In this document: piece by piece, positions 25,253 through 35,156 of the stretch
Numbering within the stretch: position 1 is the stretch's first letter
Layout: each line of letters begins with the position of its first letter
Assembly (NCBI GenBank): GCA_016742095.1
Contig: JACVCJ010000012.1
Span: 1-64,000 of the forward strand
Source: Bacteroidia bacterium
GTDB lineage: Bacteria > Bacteroidota > Bacteroidia > CAIKAF01
Length of the DNA stretch: 64,000 bases
Reading direction: 5' to 3'
Translations under genes and position numbers: made by a program
The notes under the pieces: model-generated
What the model saw: only the letters and a program-made list of their open reading frames with translations
The model's database searches: none
Told to the model about the DNA's origin: nothing

Positions 25253-26550
25253 CTACGAAAAAGAGAAAATTTCCACTGCATTTACAGATACTGGCGGGTA
25301 TCCTGCTGGGCCTGGGCTGGGGTTTGCTGGCCGTAAACATCGGTATGGCCGATTTTACAAAGGATTTTATCAAACCTTTCGGTACCATATTCGTGAACCT
25401 GCTTAAAATGGTGGCCATTCCCATGATCGTTACTTCACTGATCATCGGGGTAACCAGCCTGAAAGACATTAATAAACTGAGCCGTATGGGCGGCAAAACC
25501 CTGGGTATTTTTATTCTGACCACGGTATTTGCCATTACCATCGGGGTAGTTATAGCCAATGTGGCCAAGCCGGGTTCGGGTATTCCCGAAGAGACCAAGA
25601 CCAAACTGATGTCGGCCTATGCCGATAAGGCGGCTGCCAATTCAGAGTCGGCCGAATCTTTTTCGCAACAGGGTCCCCTGCAGCCCCTGGTCGACCTTTT
25701 CCCCGAAAACCTGCTGAATGCCGCCACAGATAATGCCAATATGCTGCAGATCGTACTGGTGGCCATCCTGGTAGGTGTGGCCCTGATCCTGATCCCTGCC
25801 CAGAAGTCGGAACCGGTGGTACGGGTGTTAGACGGCCTGAACGACGCCGTGCTGAAAATTGTGGACATCATCATGTACCTGGCGCCCATCGGGGTGTTTG
25901 CCCTCATCAGTTCGGTAATTACCGAGGTGGCCGGCGACAATCCTTCCGAAGCCATCGGGCTGCTCACGGCCCTGGGTAAATACGTGATTGTGGTACTGGT
26001 GGGCCTTTGCCTGCACGTGATCCTGGTGTATATGCCTATGGTAAAGTTCCTGGCACGCCGCAGTCCGCTCTGGTTCCTGAAGAAAATGCGCCCGGTGCAG
26101 CTGCTGGCCTTTTCTACCAGTTCGTCAAACGCAACACTGGCCCTCAACATGGAAAATGCCGAAAAGAACATGGGCATCGATGAAGAGGTGACCGGTTTTG
26201 TACTGCCCCTGGGAGCTACCGTAAATATGGACGGCACCAGTATGTACCAGGCCATTGCCGCTATTTTCATTGCACAGGCCCTGAATATCGACCTCAGTCT
26301 TACCGACCAGATCATGATCGTGGTTACGGCCACCCTGGCTTCCATCGGTTCGGCCGGTGTGCCCGGTGCCGGCATGGTCATGCTGGTGATCGTACTGAAT
26401 TCCATTAATGTACCCGCCGCCGGTATCGCACTTATTATGGGGCCCGACCGCATCCTGGACATGTGCCGCACCGTGGTGAACGTTACCGGTGATACCACCG
26501 TGGCCAGCGTGGTGGCACGCAGCGAAGGACTCCTGCACGATCGTGAATAA
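25249..26550 (+). CDS. Dicarboxylate/amino acid:cation (Na+ or H+) symporter, DAACS family
   Basis: A 433-residue membrane protein of the GltP/GltPh type. The helical hairpin motif [17 protein letters not shown] (serine-rich HP1 tip), the TM7 [14 protein letters not shown] (NMDGT) and the HP2 [15 protein letters not shown] are present, and the C-terminus has [19 protein letters not shown] with the substrate-binding Asp, Arg and Asn. It probably takes up glutamate, aspartate or C4-dicarboxylates. It is translationally coupled to aroC. Confidence 0.95.
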   Translation: MTTKKRKFPLHLQILAGILLGLGWGLLAVNIGMADFTKDFIKPFGTIFVNLLKMVAIPMIVTSLIIGVTSLKDINKLSRMGGKTLGIFILTTVFAITIGVVIANVAKPGSGIPEETKTKLMSAYADKAAANSESAESFSQQGPLQPLVDLFPENLLNAATDNANMLQIVLVAILVGVALILIPAQKSEPVVRVLDGLNDAVLKIVDIIMYLAPIGVFALISSVITEVAGDNPSEAIGLLTALGKYVIVVLVGLCLHVILVYMPMVKFLARRSPLWFLKKMRPVQLLAFSTSSSNATLALNMENAEKNMGIDEEVTGFVLPLGATVNMDGTSMYQAIAAIFIAQALNIDLSLTDQIMIVVTATLASIGSAGVPGAGMVMLVIVLNSINVPAAGIALIMGPDRILDMCRTVVNVTGDTTVASVVARSEGLLHDRE

Positions 26551-26562
26551 TTATGAACGGCC

Positions 26563-26593
26563 TTGACCGGCATTGTGTTTTTGTATACTTTTG
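26563..26593 (+). promoter_or_regulatory. rnpA promoter
   Basis: TTG (26563-26565), 20 bases, then TACTTTTG (26586-26593), 7 bases before the ATG at 26601, giving an almost leaderless transcript. Confidence 0.65.
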
Positions 26594-26600
26594 TAGCGGA

Positions 26601-26996
26601 ATGAAGTTTACACTTTCACTACAGGAAAAACTCAAAAGTAGTATGGCCGTGGGGGCCGTATTTACAGACGGTACGGCTATCCGTTCCGGCGGACTTCTGG
26701 TGCATGTGAAGGTACTCCCGCGGACCGAAGGCGAATACGAGCCTGTTAAAGTGGCCTTTGCCGTATCTAAACGGCGTTTCAAACGTTCGGTGGACCGTAA
26801 TTATATCAAACGCATCATGCGCGAATGCTACCGTCTGCAGAAAATGAACACGGAAGACGATTTTTTCCATACGCACCGGCTGCACATGGTCATTTCCTAT
26901 ATCCATTCTGAGCGGCCCGATTTTCAGCAGCTGAAACTACAGATGGAAAAAGGCCTGGGCAAAACCCTGCAGCATATACGCAGCAACGGAATATGA
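26601..26996 (+). CDS. rnpA: Ribonuclease P protein component
   Basis: A 131-residue basic protein that binds RNase P RNA for tRNA 5' maturation. It shows the RNR signature [22 protein letters not shown] and the N-terminal [12 protein letters not shown]. The ATG at 26601 was chosen over an in-frame upstream ATG at 26553 because it matches the family start and follows a promoter. It overlaps yidD by ATGA, a pairing conserved widely in bacteria. Confidence 0.95.
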   Translation: MKFTLSLQEKLKSSMAVGAVFTDGTAIRSGGLLVHVKVLPRTEGEYEPVKVAFAVSKRRFKRSVDRNYIKRIMRECYRLQKMNTEDDFFHTHRLHMVISYIHSERPDFQQLKLQMEKGLGKTLQHIRSNGI

Positions 26997-27223
26997 ACTT
27001 TTTCAGCAAAACCCTCGCATATCTCGGTATCGGACTCATAAAGTTCTACCAGCTGGCCATTTCGCCCTTTATGCCCAATGCATGCCGGTATACGCCCACC
27101 TGCTCGCAATACGGGCTCGAAGCCTTCCGTAAATACGGGTTTTTCAAGGGTTTTGTGCTCACTGCCAAACGCATGTCCCGTTGTCATCCCTGGGGCGGCA
27201 GCGGTTACGATCCCGTTCCTTAA
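26993..27223 (+). CDS. yidD: Membrane protein insertion efficiency factor
   Basis: A 76-residue YidD protein: [37 protein letters not shown], with the conserved Cys pair ([10 protein letters not shown]) and the end [14 protein letters not shown]. It is a membrane-associated helper of YidC-mediated insertion and is coupled to rnpA, as usual. Confidence 0.97.
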   Translation: MNFFSKTLAYLGIGLIKFYQLAISPFMPNACRYTPTCSQYGLEAFRKYGFFKGFVLTAKRMSRCHPWGGSGYDPVP

Positions 27224-27294
27224 GAGAATTTTATGATATCCGGGCAATCTTTTTGCCTCTAAAATCGTTACATTTCGGAATATTTTTCCCGAGA

Positions 27295-29025
27295 ATGAAA
27301 CTGAACAGAAAATATATATTCGGCGGTCTGACTGTTTCGCTGATCGGCTTCAGCAGCTATGTGGCGGTCAACGACTACTTCGAGATATCCAAGAACCTCG
27401 AGATCCATGCCGAACTTTTCAAAGAACTGAATACCTATTATGTAGATCAGACAAATCCAGGCGAACTGATGCAGACCGGCATCGACGCCATGCTGAGATC
27501 GCTGGACCCCTACACGAACTATTTCCCGGAAAACTCCGTGGAAGACGCCCGTTTTGCGGCTACCGGAAGTTACGGCGGGGTAGGGGCTACGTTCCGCGTG
27601 ATCAATAACCGCGTGATGATCGCGGCGCCTTATGAAAAAGGCCCGGCCCAGGCGGCAGGCCTCATGCCCGGCGACATCATCATTGAGATCAATAACCGCG
27701 ACGTAAGGAACCTGCCACCGGAAGAAGTACTACAGCTGCTGCGCGGCGCGCCGGGTTCCAAAGTGGACATCAGGATCCTACGCGATACCGAAGAAAAACT
27801 GGTAAAAGTAGTACGCGCCGAAATTTCGGTGAAGACCGTACCTTATTACGGCATGCTGGCTCCGGAGATCGGGTACATAAAGCTGTCCAAATTCAAGGAA
27901 GATGCTTCCCAGGGCGTGCGTGACGCGCTCACCGACCTGAAGAGCAAAGGACAGCTGAAAGGCCTGGTGCTGGACCTGCGCGGGAATCCCGGCGGATTAC
28001 TGCGCGAAGCGATCAATATCTGCAACCTGTTCATTCCCAAAGGGAAACTGGTGGTTTCTACCAAGGGTAAGGTGGCCGAATGGAACAAACAGTACACCAC
28101 CGCGGGCAACGCCATGGACCCCACGCTTCCGCTGGTGGTACTGGTAGACCGTCGTTCCGCCTCCGCTTCAGAGATCGTGGCGGGGGTGATGCAGGATTAC
28201 GACCGTGCCGTGATCATCGGGAACAAAAGTTTCGGTAAGGGACTGGTGCAGACCACCCGTTTTCTCAAATACAATACCCAGCTGAAAGTGACTGTATCGA
28301 AATACTATACACCCAGCGGACGTTGTATACAGGCCATCGACTATGGCAGCAAGGAGAATGGCGAAGCCCGCCGCATCCTGGAAAGTGCCCAGCAGGAGTT
28401 TAAAACGGCCCTGGGACGCAAGGTGTACGACGGTGGTGGGGTAATGCCCGATATTGAGATAAAAGACGCTATTTTTCACTCGGTTACGCTGGCCGTACTG
28501 GCAGAGAACCTTGTATTCAAATACGCTACACTGTACCATCAGCAACATCCTTCCATCGGGAATGCCACTACCTTTACTTTACCGGATGCGGATTACAACG
28601 CATTTGCCGAGTTTGTAAAAAAAGAAGGCTTTACCTACCAGACCCCGGCAGAGAAAGCCCTGCAGTCGGTACTGAAGGAATCGGAAAAAGAACCCCTCTT
28701 TGCAGCGGTGAATGCCGAACTGAGATCGGCCGGACAAAAATTCGCTGCCGCCAAGATCCAGGGCCTGCAGCAATACAAGGCAGAACTGAAACCCCTGCTG
28801 GAAGCGGAGATCGTATCCCGCTACTATTTCGCCAACGGCCGCCTGGAATGGGAACTGCAGCACGATGCCGATGTAAAAAAGGCCATCGAGGTATTGAATG
28901 ATGCCGGCGCCTACAGTAAGATACTTTCCCCTTCCTGGAACATCCCGCGCCTGGAGACCGACACGGCCGGGGCAGCTTTCCAGAAACTGTACTTCCAGCA
29001 GATCGAAGAAGATATTGAGGACTAA
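27295..29025 (+). CDS. C-terminal processing peptidase (S41 family, PDZ-containing)
   Basis: A 576-residue exported protease. It has an N-terminal anchor or signal (about 5-25), a PDZ domain (about 90-180, YEKGPAQAAGLMPGDIIIEINNRDV) and an S41 catalytic domain with S290 in RSASASEIVAG, K315 and Q319 in GNKSFGKGLVQ (the 25- and 4-residue spacings of CtpA/Tsp). About 140 extra C-terminal helical residues (from about 420) follow, as in other Bacteroidota members. It probably trims envelope proteins in the periplasm. The start ATG at 27295 gives the anchor. Confidence 0.94.
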   Translation: MKLNRKYIFGGLTVSLIGFSSYVAVNDYFEISKNLEIHAELFKELNTYYVDQTNPGELMQTGIDAMLRSLDPYTNYFPENSVEDARFAATGSYGGVGATFRVINNRVMIAAPYEKGPAQAAGLMPGDIIIEINNRDVRNLPPEEVLQLLRGAPGSKVDIRILRDTEEKLVKVVRAEISVKTVPYYGMLAPEIGYIKLSKFKEDASQGVRDALTDLKSKGQLKGLVLDLRGNPGGLLREAINICNLFIPKGKLVVSTKGKVAEWNKQYTTAGNAMDPTLPLVVLVDRRSASASEIVAGVMQDYDRAVIIGNKSFGKGLVQTTRFLKYNTQLKVTVSKYYTPSGRCIQAIDYGSKENGEARRILESAQQEFKTALGRKVYDGGGVMPDIEIKDAIFHSVTLAVLAENLVFKYATLYHQQHPSIGNATTFTLPDADYNAFAEFVKKEGFTYQTPAEKALQSVLKESEKEPLFAAVNAELRSAGQKFAAAKIQGLQQYKAELKPLLEAEIVSRYYFANGRLEWELQHDADVKKAIEVLNDAGAYSKILSPSWNIPRLETDTAGAAFQKLYFQQIEEDIED

Positions 29026-29182
29026 GCGGTCTGCTTACAGGCCGGGTGTTCGTTTTACATACGGTCCGGAGCCCGCGTATTGTATCGTATTTGATCCCGT
29101 TGTGATCTATCCCCGCTTGTGATTGTATTGCTTTTGATACAGTTTTGATTGTATTTCGTAATTTCGCCTCAAAATAAGTTGT

Positions 29183-30385
29183 ATGCAAATAGTACCTGTA
29201 AATACTCCGGCCCTTGAAAACGAATGGCTTCATGTGGACAGGGTGATCTACAAGGGCGATCCGAACTGGGTGCCTTTCATCAAACAGGAGGTTCAGAAAA
29301 TATTTGATCCCAAAAAGAACAAACTGCTGCGTTCGGGGGAGGCCATGCGCTGGATACTGCGCGATGCAAAAGGTTCTGCCATCGGGCGTATAGCCGCTTT
29401 TGTAAATCCGCAGTACAGTAAGGAATTTAAGAACGTGGACGGCGTAGGCGGCGTGGGATTCTTTGAATGCATCAACAATAAAGAAGCCGCACACCTGCTT
29501 TTTGATACGGCCCGTAACTGGCTCAGCGAAAAAGGTATGCAGGCCATGGACGGCCCCATCAACCTGGGCGAAAAACTGAATTACTGGGGTTGTATCATCG
29601 AGAATTTCAGTGCACCGGCCACGTTCGGCATGAATTACAACCCGTCTTATTATCCCGAATTATTCCAGTCCTACGGCTTTGATGTGTATTACGAACAGCA
29701 CGTTTTTCACCGTTCGCTGCTCGATCCCGCACAGGAAGTTTTCGTACGGAAGGCCGAAATGCTGAAGCTGGACCCCGAAGTGTACGTGTCGAACATCCGC
29801 GGCTGGGACGACCATAAGTTTGCCAGGAATTTCATGGAAGTATACAACGACGCCTGGGGCGGTCACGACGGATTTAAACCCCTGACCTACGAGGCGGCCA
29901 TGAAAACCTACAAAGGTCTTAAACAGGTATATGATCCGGATATCGTAATATTTGTATTCAAAAAAGATCGTCCTATCGGGTTTTACGTAAACCTGCCCGA
30001 ACTGAACCAGGTGTTTAAGTACGTGGGAGGTAACATGAACCTGCTGGGCAAGATCAAATACGTACTCAACCGTAAGTTCCGTCACCCCAAGACCATGTAC
30101 GGCATTATCTTCGGCGTGGTAAAAGATTACCAGGGCCGCGGGGTGGAAGGCGCCATGATCAAATATGCCGAAACGGACCTGGCTCCGCTCGGACGTTATT
30201 CCGACACCATCCTGAACTGGATCGGCGACTTTAACCCGAAAATGCTGCACGTATGCGAGAACCTGGGCGCTAAACTCTGGCGCCGTTATGCTACCTACCG
30301 GTATTATTTTGACCGGGAACGTCCCTTCGAAAGAGCTCCCATCATCGGCAGAGCCCGCAGTAAGGAAGGCACACAGCACGAATAG
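29183..30385 (+). CDS. GNAT-like acyltransferase family protein (YghO-like)
   Basis: A 400-residue protein with two weak GNAT-like halves: FVNPQYSKEFKNVDGVGGVGFFECINN...LLFDTARNWLSEKGMQAMDGPIN near the N-terminus and VVKDYQGRGVEGAMIKYAETDLAPLGRYS near the C-terminus, the latter resembling the acetyl-CoA loop. It is like the uncharacterised YghO-type family. The substrate is unknown; the glycosyltransferase two bases downstream suggests a surface or lipid role (inference). Confidence 0.78.
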   Translation: MQIVPVNTPALENEWLHVDRVIYKGDPNWVPFIKQEVQKIFDPKKNKLLRSGEAMRWILRDAKGSAIGRIAAFVNPQYSKEFKNVDGVGGVGFFECINNKEAAHLLFDTARNWLSEKGMQAMDGPINLGEKLNYWGCIIENFSAPATFGMNYNPSYYPELFQSYGFDVYYEQHVFHRSLLDPAQEVFVRKAEMLKLDPEVYVSNIRGWDDHKFARNFMEVYNDAWGGHDGFKPLTYEAAMKTYKGLKQVYDPDIVIFVFKKDRPIGFYVNLPELNQVFKYVGGNMNLLGKIKYVLNRKFRHPKTMYGIIFGVVKDYQGRGVEGAMIKYAETDLAPLGRYSDTILNWIGDFNPKMLHVCENLGAKLWRRYATYRYYFDRERPFERAPIIGRARSKEGTQHE

Positions 30386-30387
30386 CC

Positions 30388-31461
30388 GTGAAGGTTCTCT
30401 TTGTACATCCTTATCCCACGGGCGAAGCCCCCAGTCAGCGATTCCGCTTTGAGCAGTATTTCCGCTTCCTGGACGAAAAAAACGTGTCGTACACCTGCGC
30501 CCCTTTCTGGGACGACGCAGGCTGGGCCGTACTCTACAGCAAAGGCAATGTACTGCATAAAATGTGGGCCCTGCTCCGCGGACTGTACCATCGTTACCGG
30601 CTTTTCCGCGGCCTGGACGCCTACGATTTTGTGTTCATTCACCGCGAGATCGATCCCCTGGGACTGGCCGTTTTCCGGCGTATGCTGAAGAAACGTAAGG
30701 AACGCGCCCGGATCATCTTCGACCTGGACGATGCCATCTGGATACCCAATTCCTCGAAGAACAACCGTTTTATGGAACGTTTCCGAAACTGGGACCAGGC
30801 TCCGGCCATTGCTTCCCTGGCGGGCCGTATCTCCGGGGGCAACGATTACCTGTGCGAATGGGCCGCAGCCTATGGCGGACAGACGACGGTAATTCCGACC
30901 AGCATCGACACCGAAAACCTGCATAACCGCACGCAGGACCAGGATACAGAGCGCGTTACCATCGGCTGGACGGGCACGCACAGCACGCTTTTTTACTTGG
31001 AACAGTACCTGCCCGTATGGCGCCGGGTACTACAGGAAAATAAAGGGGCCGAACTGGCCGTGATCTGCGATACTGAACCGCTTTTCCTGGAAGAAGGCAT
31101 GCGCTGGATCCCCTGGAACAAAAGCCGTGAGATCGAAGACCTGCTGCAGTTTCACATCGGCCTGATGCCCCTGGCCGAAGATGCCTGGGCCAAAGGGAAG
31201 TGCGGCTTCAAAGCCCTGCAGTATATGGCCCTGGGCATACCCGCCCTGGTTTCTCCGGTGGGCGTGAACACCAAGATCGTGGACGACGGCATCAACGGCT
31301 TTATCTGCAGTACCGATGCCGAATGGGAAGAGAACATCGGGAAACTGCTGCGCGACCGTGCACTACGTATACGCATGGGCAGCGCCACCCGGCAGAAAAT
31401 AGAGGCGTATTACAGCATCAATGCCCTGCGCGGGCGCTGGTTGTCGCTTTTCGGACTCTGA
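30388..31461 (+). CDS. Glycosyltransferase (GT-B fold, GT4-like)
   Basis: A 357-residue GT-B protein. It begins MKVLFVHPYPTGEAPSQRFRFEQY and has a C-terminal nucleotide-sugar domain with IGWTGTHSTLFYLEQYLPV, GLMPLAEDAWAKGKCGFKALQYMALGIPALVSPVGVN and the E-x7-E-like IVDDGINGF region. The donor and acceptor are unknown. The start is GTG at 30388, two bases after the stop of the upstream gene; no ATG is close by. Confidence 0.9.
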   Translation: MKVLFVHPYPTGEAPSQRFRFEQYFRFLDEKNVSYTCAPFWDDAGWAVLYSKGNVLHKMWALLRGLYHRYRLFRGLDAYDFVFIHREIDPLGLAVFRRMLKKRKERARIIFDLDDAIWIPNSSKNNRFMERFRNWDQAPAIASLAGRISGGNDYLCEWAAAYGGQTTVIPTSIDTENLHNRTQDQDTERVTIGWTGTHSTLFYLEQYLPVWRRVLQENKGAELAVICDTEPLFLEEGMRWIPWNKSREIEDLLQFHIGLMPLAEDAWAKGKCGFKALQYMALGIPALVSPVGVNTKIVDDGINGFICSTDAEWEENIGKLLRDRALRIRMGSATRQKIEAYYSINALRGRWLSLFGL

Positions 31462-31605
31462 GACCGGTTAACTACAGGTTAATTAACAGGTGTCATACAT
31501 TAATAAATATTCCCGCTCCGGGCCCGGCCTGTGCTGCATGACGGAATTTTTGCGGCATTGCTGCTTAATATAGATTTTACATGCTTCTCAGGCTCTTTAC
31601 AGGGC

Positions 31606-31636
31606 TTGCGGACAGGGAACGACGGCTCTATCTTTG
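31606..31636 (+). promoter_or_regulatory. Promoter of glycine-rich T9SS protein gene
   Basis: TTG (31606-31608), 20 bases, then TATCTTTG (31629-31636). The transcript start falls near 31642, which supports the ATG at 31672 rather than 31648. Confidence 0.65.
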
Positions 31637-31671
31637 GTGGGTAATCCATGCACAACAAACCACGATCAGCC

Positions 31672-33126
31672 ATGAGAAAAAACCTCAAACAGCTGCCCGG
31701 ACTCCTGTTCCTGGGAGCGGCGTTTTGGACAGCACAGGCAGATATTTCTGCACAGACACAAACATTTACCACGGCCGGACAGGCCTCGTTCACCGTGCCT
31801 CCGGGCGTACTTTCCGTTAAAGTGGAGTGCGTAGGCGGCGGGGGAGCCGGCGGACGGGTAACACCGTCGAACGTGTTCGATTCCGATGCTGCAGGCGGCG
31901 GAGGCGGCGGAGCCTATGCCTCGGGTGTGGTGCCGGTAACGGCCGGTAACACCTATTCCCTGACGGTAGGTGCCGGAGGTATCAATAACGGAACAAGTGT
32001 AGATGGTGGTGATTCTTTTTTCGATACAGGAGCTCATGTCCTGGCGAAAGGCGGTACCACCCGCAGCGGAAATGACAATGTAAGCGGTGTGCCCGGCGGA
32101 CAGGCTTCGGCCTCTGCGGGCAGCGTAAAATATAACGGCGGAAACGGCGGCGACGGTGATGAAGGCGACGCCGACGGCGGTGGCGGCGGTGGTGCTGCCG
32201 GAAGTACAGGCAACGGCTATGCCGGCAGCGGACTGATGGGCGGCGGTACACGAGCCAGTTATGGTGGTGCCGGCGGCGCTGGCGGAGATAACGGGGCACA
32301 CGGTGCGGCCGGCTCTTCCTATGGAGGCGGAGGCGGTGGTTCCAGTGCCAATGGCAGCAACGACCGCGACGGCGGCCCCGGAGCTTCGGGCATTGTGGTC
32401 ATCAGCTGGGCGCAGATCAGTGGATTTACGCCCCAGCAGATCTGCAATACAGGCAATGCAACCATTACCCTGAGCGGCACAAATCTTACCGGTACCGATT
32501 CCGTGACCATCAACGGCCTCAACATCCCTTTTACCGTTCACGGCGATACGCAGCTGGTACTTACCCTGCCGGCCAATGCGGCTTCGGGTAGCATCGTGGT
32601 AAATACGCCCAACGGCAGGGCCACCCACGCAAATACGCTGAACATCGTAACCAATTCGGTAAGCGTAAGCCAGAGCGGAAACCAGCTCACGGCCGTTTAT
32701 TCCGGTGGCGCTTCGGCAACGTACCAGTGGCTCGACTGTGTGCAGAACAATGCACCCCTGAACGGTGCTACGGCTGCGGTCTTCACGGCTCCGCAGAACG
32801 GACTGTATGCCGTTCAGGTGACGGAGAACGGCTGTGTGGTAACTTCGGATTGTTACGTAGTAAGTAACACCAGTGTGGAAGAAAACGCTAAGAACGATAA
32901 ACTGAACGTATATCCGAATCCATCCGATGGTGTGGTGTATGTTTCGGCGGAACAGGCCCTGCAAAAACTACGCGTACTCGATATTACCGGCAAACAGCTG
33001 ATGCTGCGCACGGCTTCCGGCAATAGCCAGCAGCTGGACCTCTCGGCCTTCCCTGCCGGTATTTACCTGCTGGAGATCAGTACCGGCAGCGGACAGTATA
33101 CGCGCCGCATTATGCTGAATAAATAA
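31672..33126 (+). CDS. Glycine-rich T9SS-secreted protein
   Basis: A 484-residue exported protein. The signal peptide is about 1-28. A short beta segment (TFTTAGQASFTVPPGVLSVK) leads into a glycine-dominated region (about 55-245) with runs such as GGGGGG and GGNGGDGDEGDADGGGGGG. A TIG/IPT-like domain (about 255-330) and an Ig-like segment with a Cys pair (YQWLDCVQN...ENGCVV) follow. A T9SS type A sorting domain ends it (LNVYPNPSDGVVYVS...GIYLLEISTGSGQYTRRIMLNK). It is probably a surface or matrix protein. An in-frame ATG at 31648 lies too close to the predicted transcription start. Confidence 0.88.
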   Translation: MRKNLKQLPGLLFLGAAFWTAQADISAQTQTFTTAGQASFTVPPGVLSVKVECVGGGGAGGRVTPSNVFDSDAAGGGGGGAYASGVVPVTAGNTYSLTVGAGGINNGTSVDGGDSFFDTGAHVLAKGGTTRSGNDNVSGVPGGQASASAGSVKYNGGNGGDGDEGDADGGGGGGAAGSTGNGYAGSGLMGGGTRASYGGAGGAGGDNGAHGAAGSSYGGGGGGSSANGSNDRDGGPGASGIVVISWAQISGFTPQQICNTGNATITLSGTNLTGTDSVTINGLNIPFTVHGDTQLVLTLPANAASGSIVVNTPNGRATHANTLNIVTNSVSVSQSGNQLTAVYSGGASATYQWLDCVQNNAPLNGATAAVFTAPQNGLYAVQVTENGCVVTSDCYVVSNTSVEENAKNDKLNVYPNPSDGVVYVSAEQALQKLRVLDITGKQLMLRTASGNSQQLDLSAFPAGIYLLEISTGSGQYTRRIMLNK

Positions 33127-33150
33127 GGTTCTATTTCCTATACGTTCCCG

Positions 33151-33174
33151 ACCTCGCTTATGGCGGGGTTTTTT
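33151..33174. terminator. Terminator between convergent genes
   Basis: ACCTCGC (33151-33157) pairs with GCGGGGT (33163-33169), followed by a T-run that runs to the stop of the peroxidase gene. Confidence 0.7.
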
Positions 33175-34987
33175 ATTGCCCTGCGGTGTCGGAAAGCGCT
33201 TTCATGAACCGAATAATATCGTCCATCTCCTGCCTGCTGAGCTGCAGCGGTTTGGCAGAAAGGGTCTGGCCCGGCATGTCCATTCCGCGGCCTGCCCCGC
33301 CGCCCTGGTTATAGAATTCCAGTACTTCTTCCAGGCTGCCGAAAACGCCGTTGTGCATATAGGGCGCGGTTTGTTCCACGTTACGGATGCCCGGTGTTTT
33401 AAAGGCATAGCGGTGTACGGGACGTCCGCTGAAGAGGAAACGGCCTTCGTCGGCATCCGGCACTGACGGAAAAGCGGCATCGGCAGGAATGCCCAGTATC
33501 TCGGATTCCGTCTGCTGGTAACGCGGCGGCACCAGTCCGTTGAACAGCGGCATAAAATGACAGGTAGCGCATCTGGCCCTGCCGGCAAACAGGTTAAAGC
33601 CGTTCTTTTCCGCCGGGCTGAGCATTTCGGTCTGCCCGCGCATATAACGATCGAAACGGGAGTTGAAACTCTGCAAAGAACCGATGTAGGCCCGCAGCGC
33701 TTCCAGCATGCCCAGGCTGCTGATAAGGGGAATACCGGCCTCCCGGAACAGGGCGGGGTAGAGGCTGTCGCTTTTTAGTATATGGATGATCTGCACCGGA
33801 TCTCCGCCCATTTCTTCTTTGTTGTGAATTACGTCCAGGGCCTGTTTTTCGAGCCGGGACACGCGTGCATCGTAAAATTGTTTTGTCTGCAGGGCGGCAT
33901 TCCACAGCGAGGGCGTATTGCGCAGCAGGGTGTGGCTCCCGTCGATGCTGAGCGGTTTCCGGAGCCCGTCTGCAAAGGCTTTTCCTGCATCGTGACAGGA
34001 GGCACAACTGCGGCTGTTACCGGCGGACAGGCGGGTGTCGTTGAACAGTTTTTTCCCCAGTTCCACGCGGGCCGAAGAGGCGCCTGTACCAAAGTATTCC
34101 GGGTTCCAGATGTCCTTATCGAAAAGGTGCAGGGCCTCATCGCGGAGCGGCTGCACACGTGCTGCGGGCATATACCCGAGCATACGCGCGGAATGCAGCA
34201 GCCAGCCGGAAAGCGGGTGCAGGTGTTCCCGTATGAAGGTAAGACGGTCGAAACCGGCAAAATCGCTGTTATTGCGTGCATAGTGTACGGCCTCCCGGAA
34301 CTGCCGGCGCCCCTGCCGGAACTGGATACTCCCTTCCGGTCCGGGAAACAGGGGTTTGTACAGGGCAATGAACTGCCACATACCTTCCAGCGCGGCCGCC
34401 GCCTCGGGGATGGCGTGTTCCGAATCGGGTACATCAAAACCGGTTATGCCCAGGGCCTCGATGCGGTAAATTTCCAGGCGCAGGGCGTCCCATACGATCA
34501 CGTGGAGATCGTGCGCCTCGGTATTCGCACTGTTTCGGGCCAGCAGCGCTTTGGTCTCTGCCAGCAGCAGGTCGGTCTCTGCATCCCGTTGCGCCCGGGC
34601 GGATGGGCCTTCGTTATAGATCAGGTATTCGATCACCTGCAGTCCGTGGGGCTGAATTTCCTGCGAGGCACCGCCGTCGAACTCATCGTTTACCAGGTTA
34701 GGTCCGTTGATGGCCCGTACCCGGTTCGATTCGGTATAGGCCACAAGGCACTCCGTTTTTTTATAGGCAAGGCGGCATTGCAGAAAATTTTGCTTCAGTT
34801 GCGCACTGTCGGTAGCATCCGTATTTTTCAGCAGCAGCAGGCGCCGGCCGAACTCCTGTAAATTTTGGTGGTACAGGGCGGTTACCTGTTCCCGGACAAG
34901 CGTTTCGTCGCTGCGCCGGGTAAGGCCCGTAAAAAACAGGCCGGAGATCAGGATGGCCCACACGGCCGCTTTCCGGGAGATCATCAT
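33173..34987 (-). CDS. Di-haem cytochrome c peroxidase/MauG-family protein with helical N-terminal domain
   Basis: A 604-residue exported protein. The N-terminal signal or anchor is about 8-24. Residues 25-290 form an all-helical region with imelysin-like spacing (LKQNFLQCRLAYKKTE, EIQPHGLQVIEYLIY). Then comes a di-haem peroxidase domain with CASCH (328-332) and CATCH (473-477). The C-terminus has PGIRNVEQTAPYMHNGVFGSLEEVLEFYN, typical of the family. The role may be peroxide reduction or oxidation of an unknown partner in the periplasm. The fusion of the two parts is known in Bacteroidota but poorly understood. Confidence 0.88.
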   Translation of the reverse strand: MMISRKAAVWAILISGLFFTGLTRRSDETLVREQVTALYHQNLQEFGRRLLLLKNTDATDSAQLKQNFLQCRLAYKKTECLVAYTESNRVRAINGPNLVNDEFDGGASQEIQPHGLQVIEYLIYNEGPSARAQRDAETDLLLAETKALLARNSANTEAHDLHVIVWDALRLEIYRIEALGITGFDVPDSEHAIPEAAAALEGMWQFIALYKPLFPGPEGSIQFRQGRRQFREAVHYARNNSDFAGFDRLTFIREHLHPLSGWLLHSARMLGYMPAARVQPLRDEALHLFDKDIWNPEYFGTGASSARVELGKKLFNDTRLSAGNSRSCASCHDAGKAFADGLRKPLSIDGSHTLLRNTPSLWNAALQTKQFYDARVSRLEKQALDVIHNKEEMGGDPVQIIHILKSDSLYPALFREAGIPLISSLGMLEALRAYIGSLQSFNSRFDRYMRGQTEMLSPAEKNGFNLFAGRARCATCHFMPLFNGLVPPRYQQTESEILGIPADAAFPSVPDADEGRFLFSGRPVHRYAFKTPGIRNVEQTAPYMHNGVFGSLEEVLEFYNQGGGAGRGMDMPGQTLSAKPLQLSRQEMDDIIRFMKALSDTAGQ

Positions 34988-35156
34988 TCAGAAATTTGGC
35001 TTACAAAATACGGCCGCGCGTGTTGCTCCGGTATTATTTTTCCGTTGTGTTTTCTGCCGGGATGCAGATAGCCCCTGCAGCTTAATGGTAGCATAAAACG
35101 CGCTTTATACAGGAGTAAAACGGCTTTTTTACTTTCGCCCAAAATCCCCAGACCGT

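Noticed and set aside
26551-27294. RNase P RNA or another ncRNA next to rnpA
   Set aside because: The gaps are too short and no P-RNA consensus was seen.
29080-29165. GATACA-like motifs similar to the first MocR operator
   Set aside because: No symmetrical spacing, A+T-rich context and no MocR target nearby.
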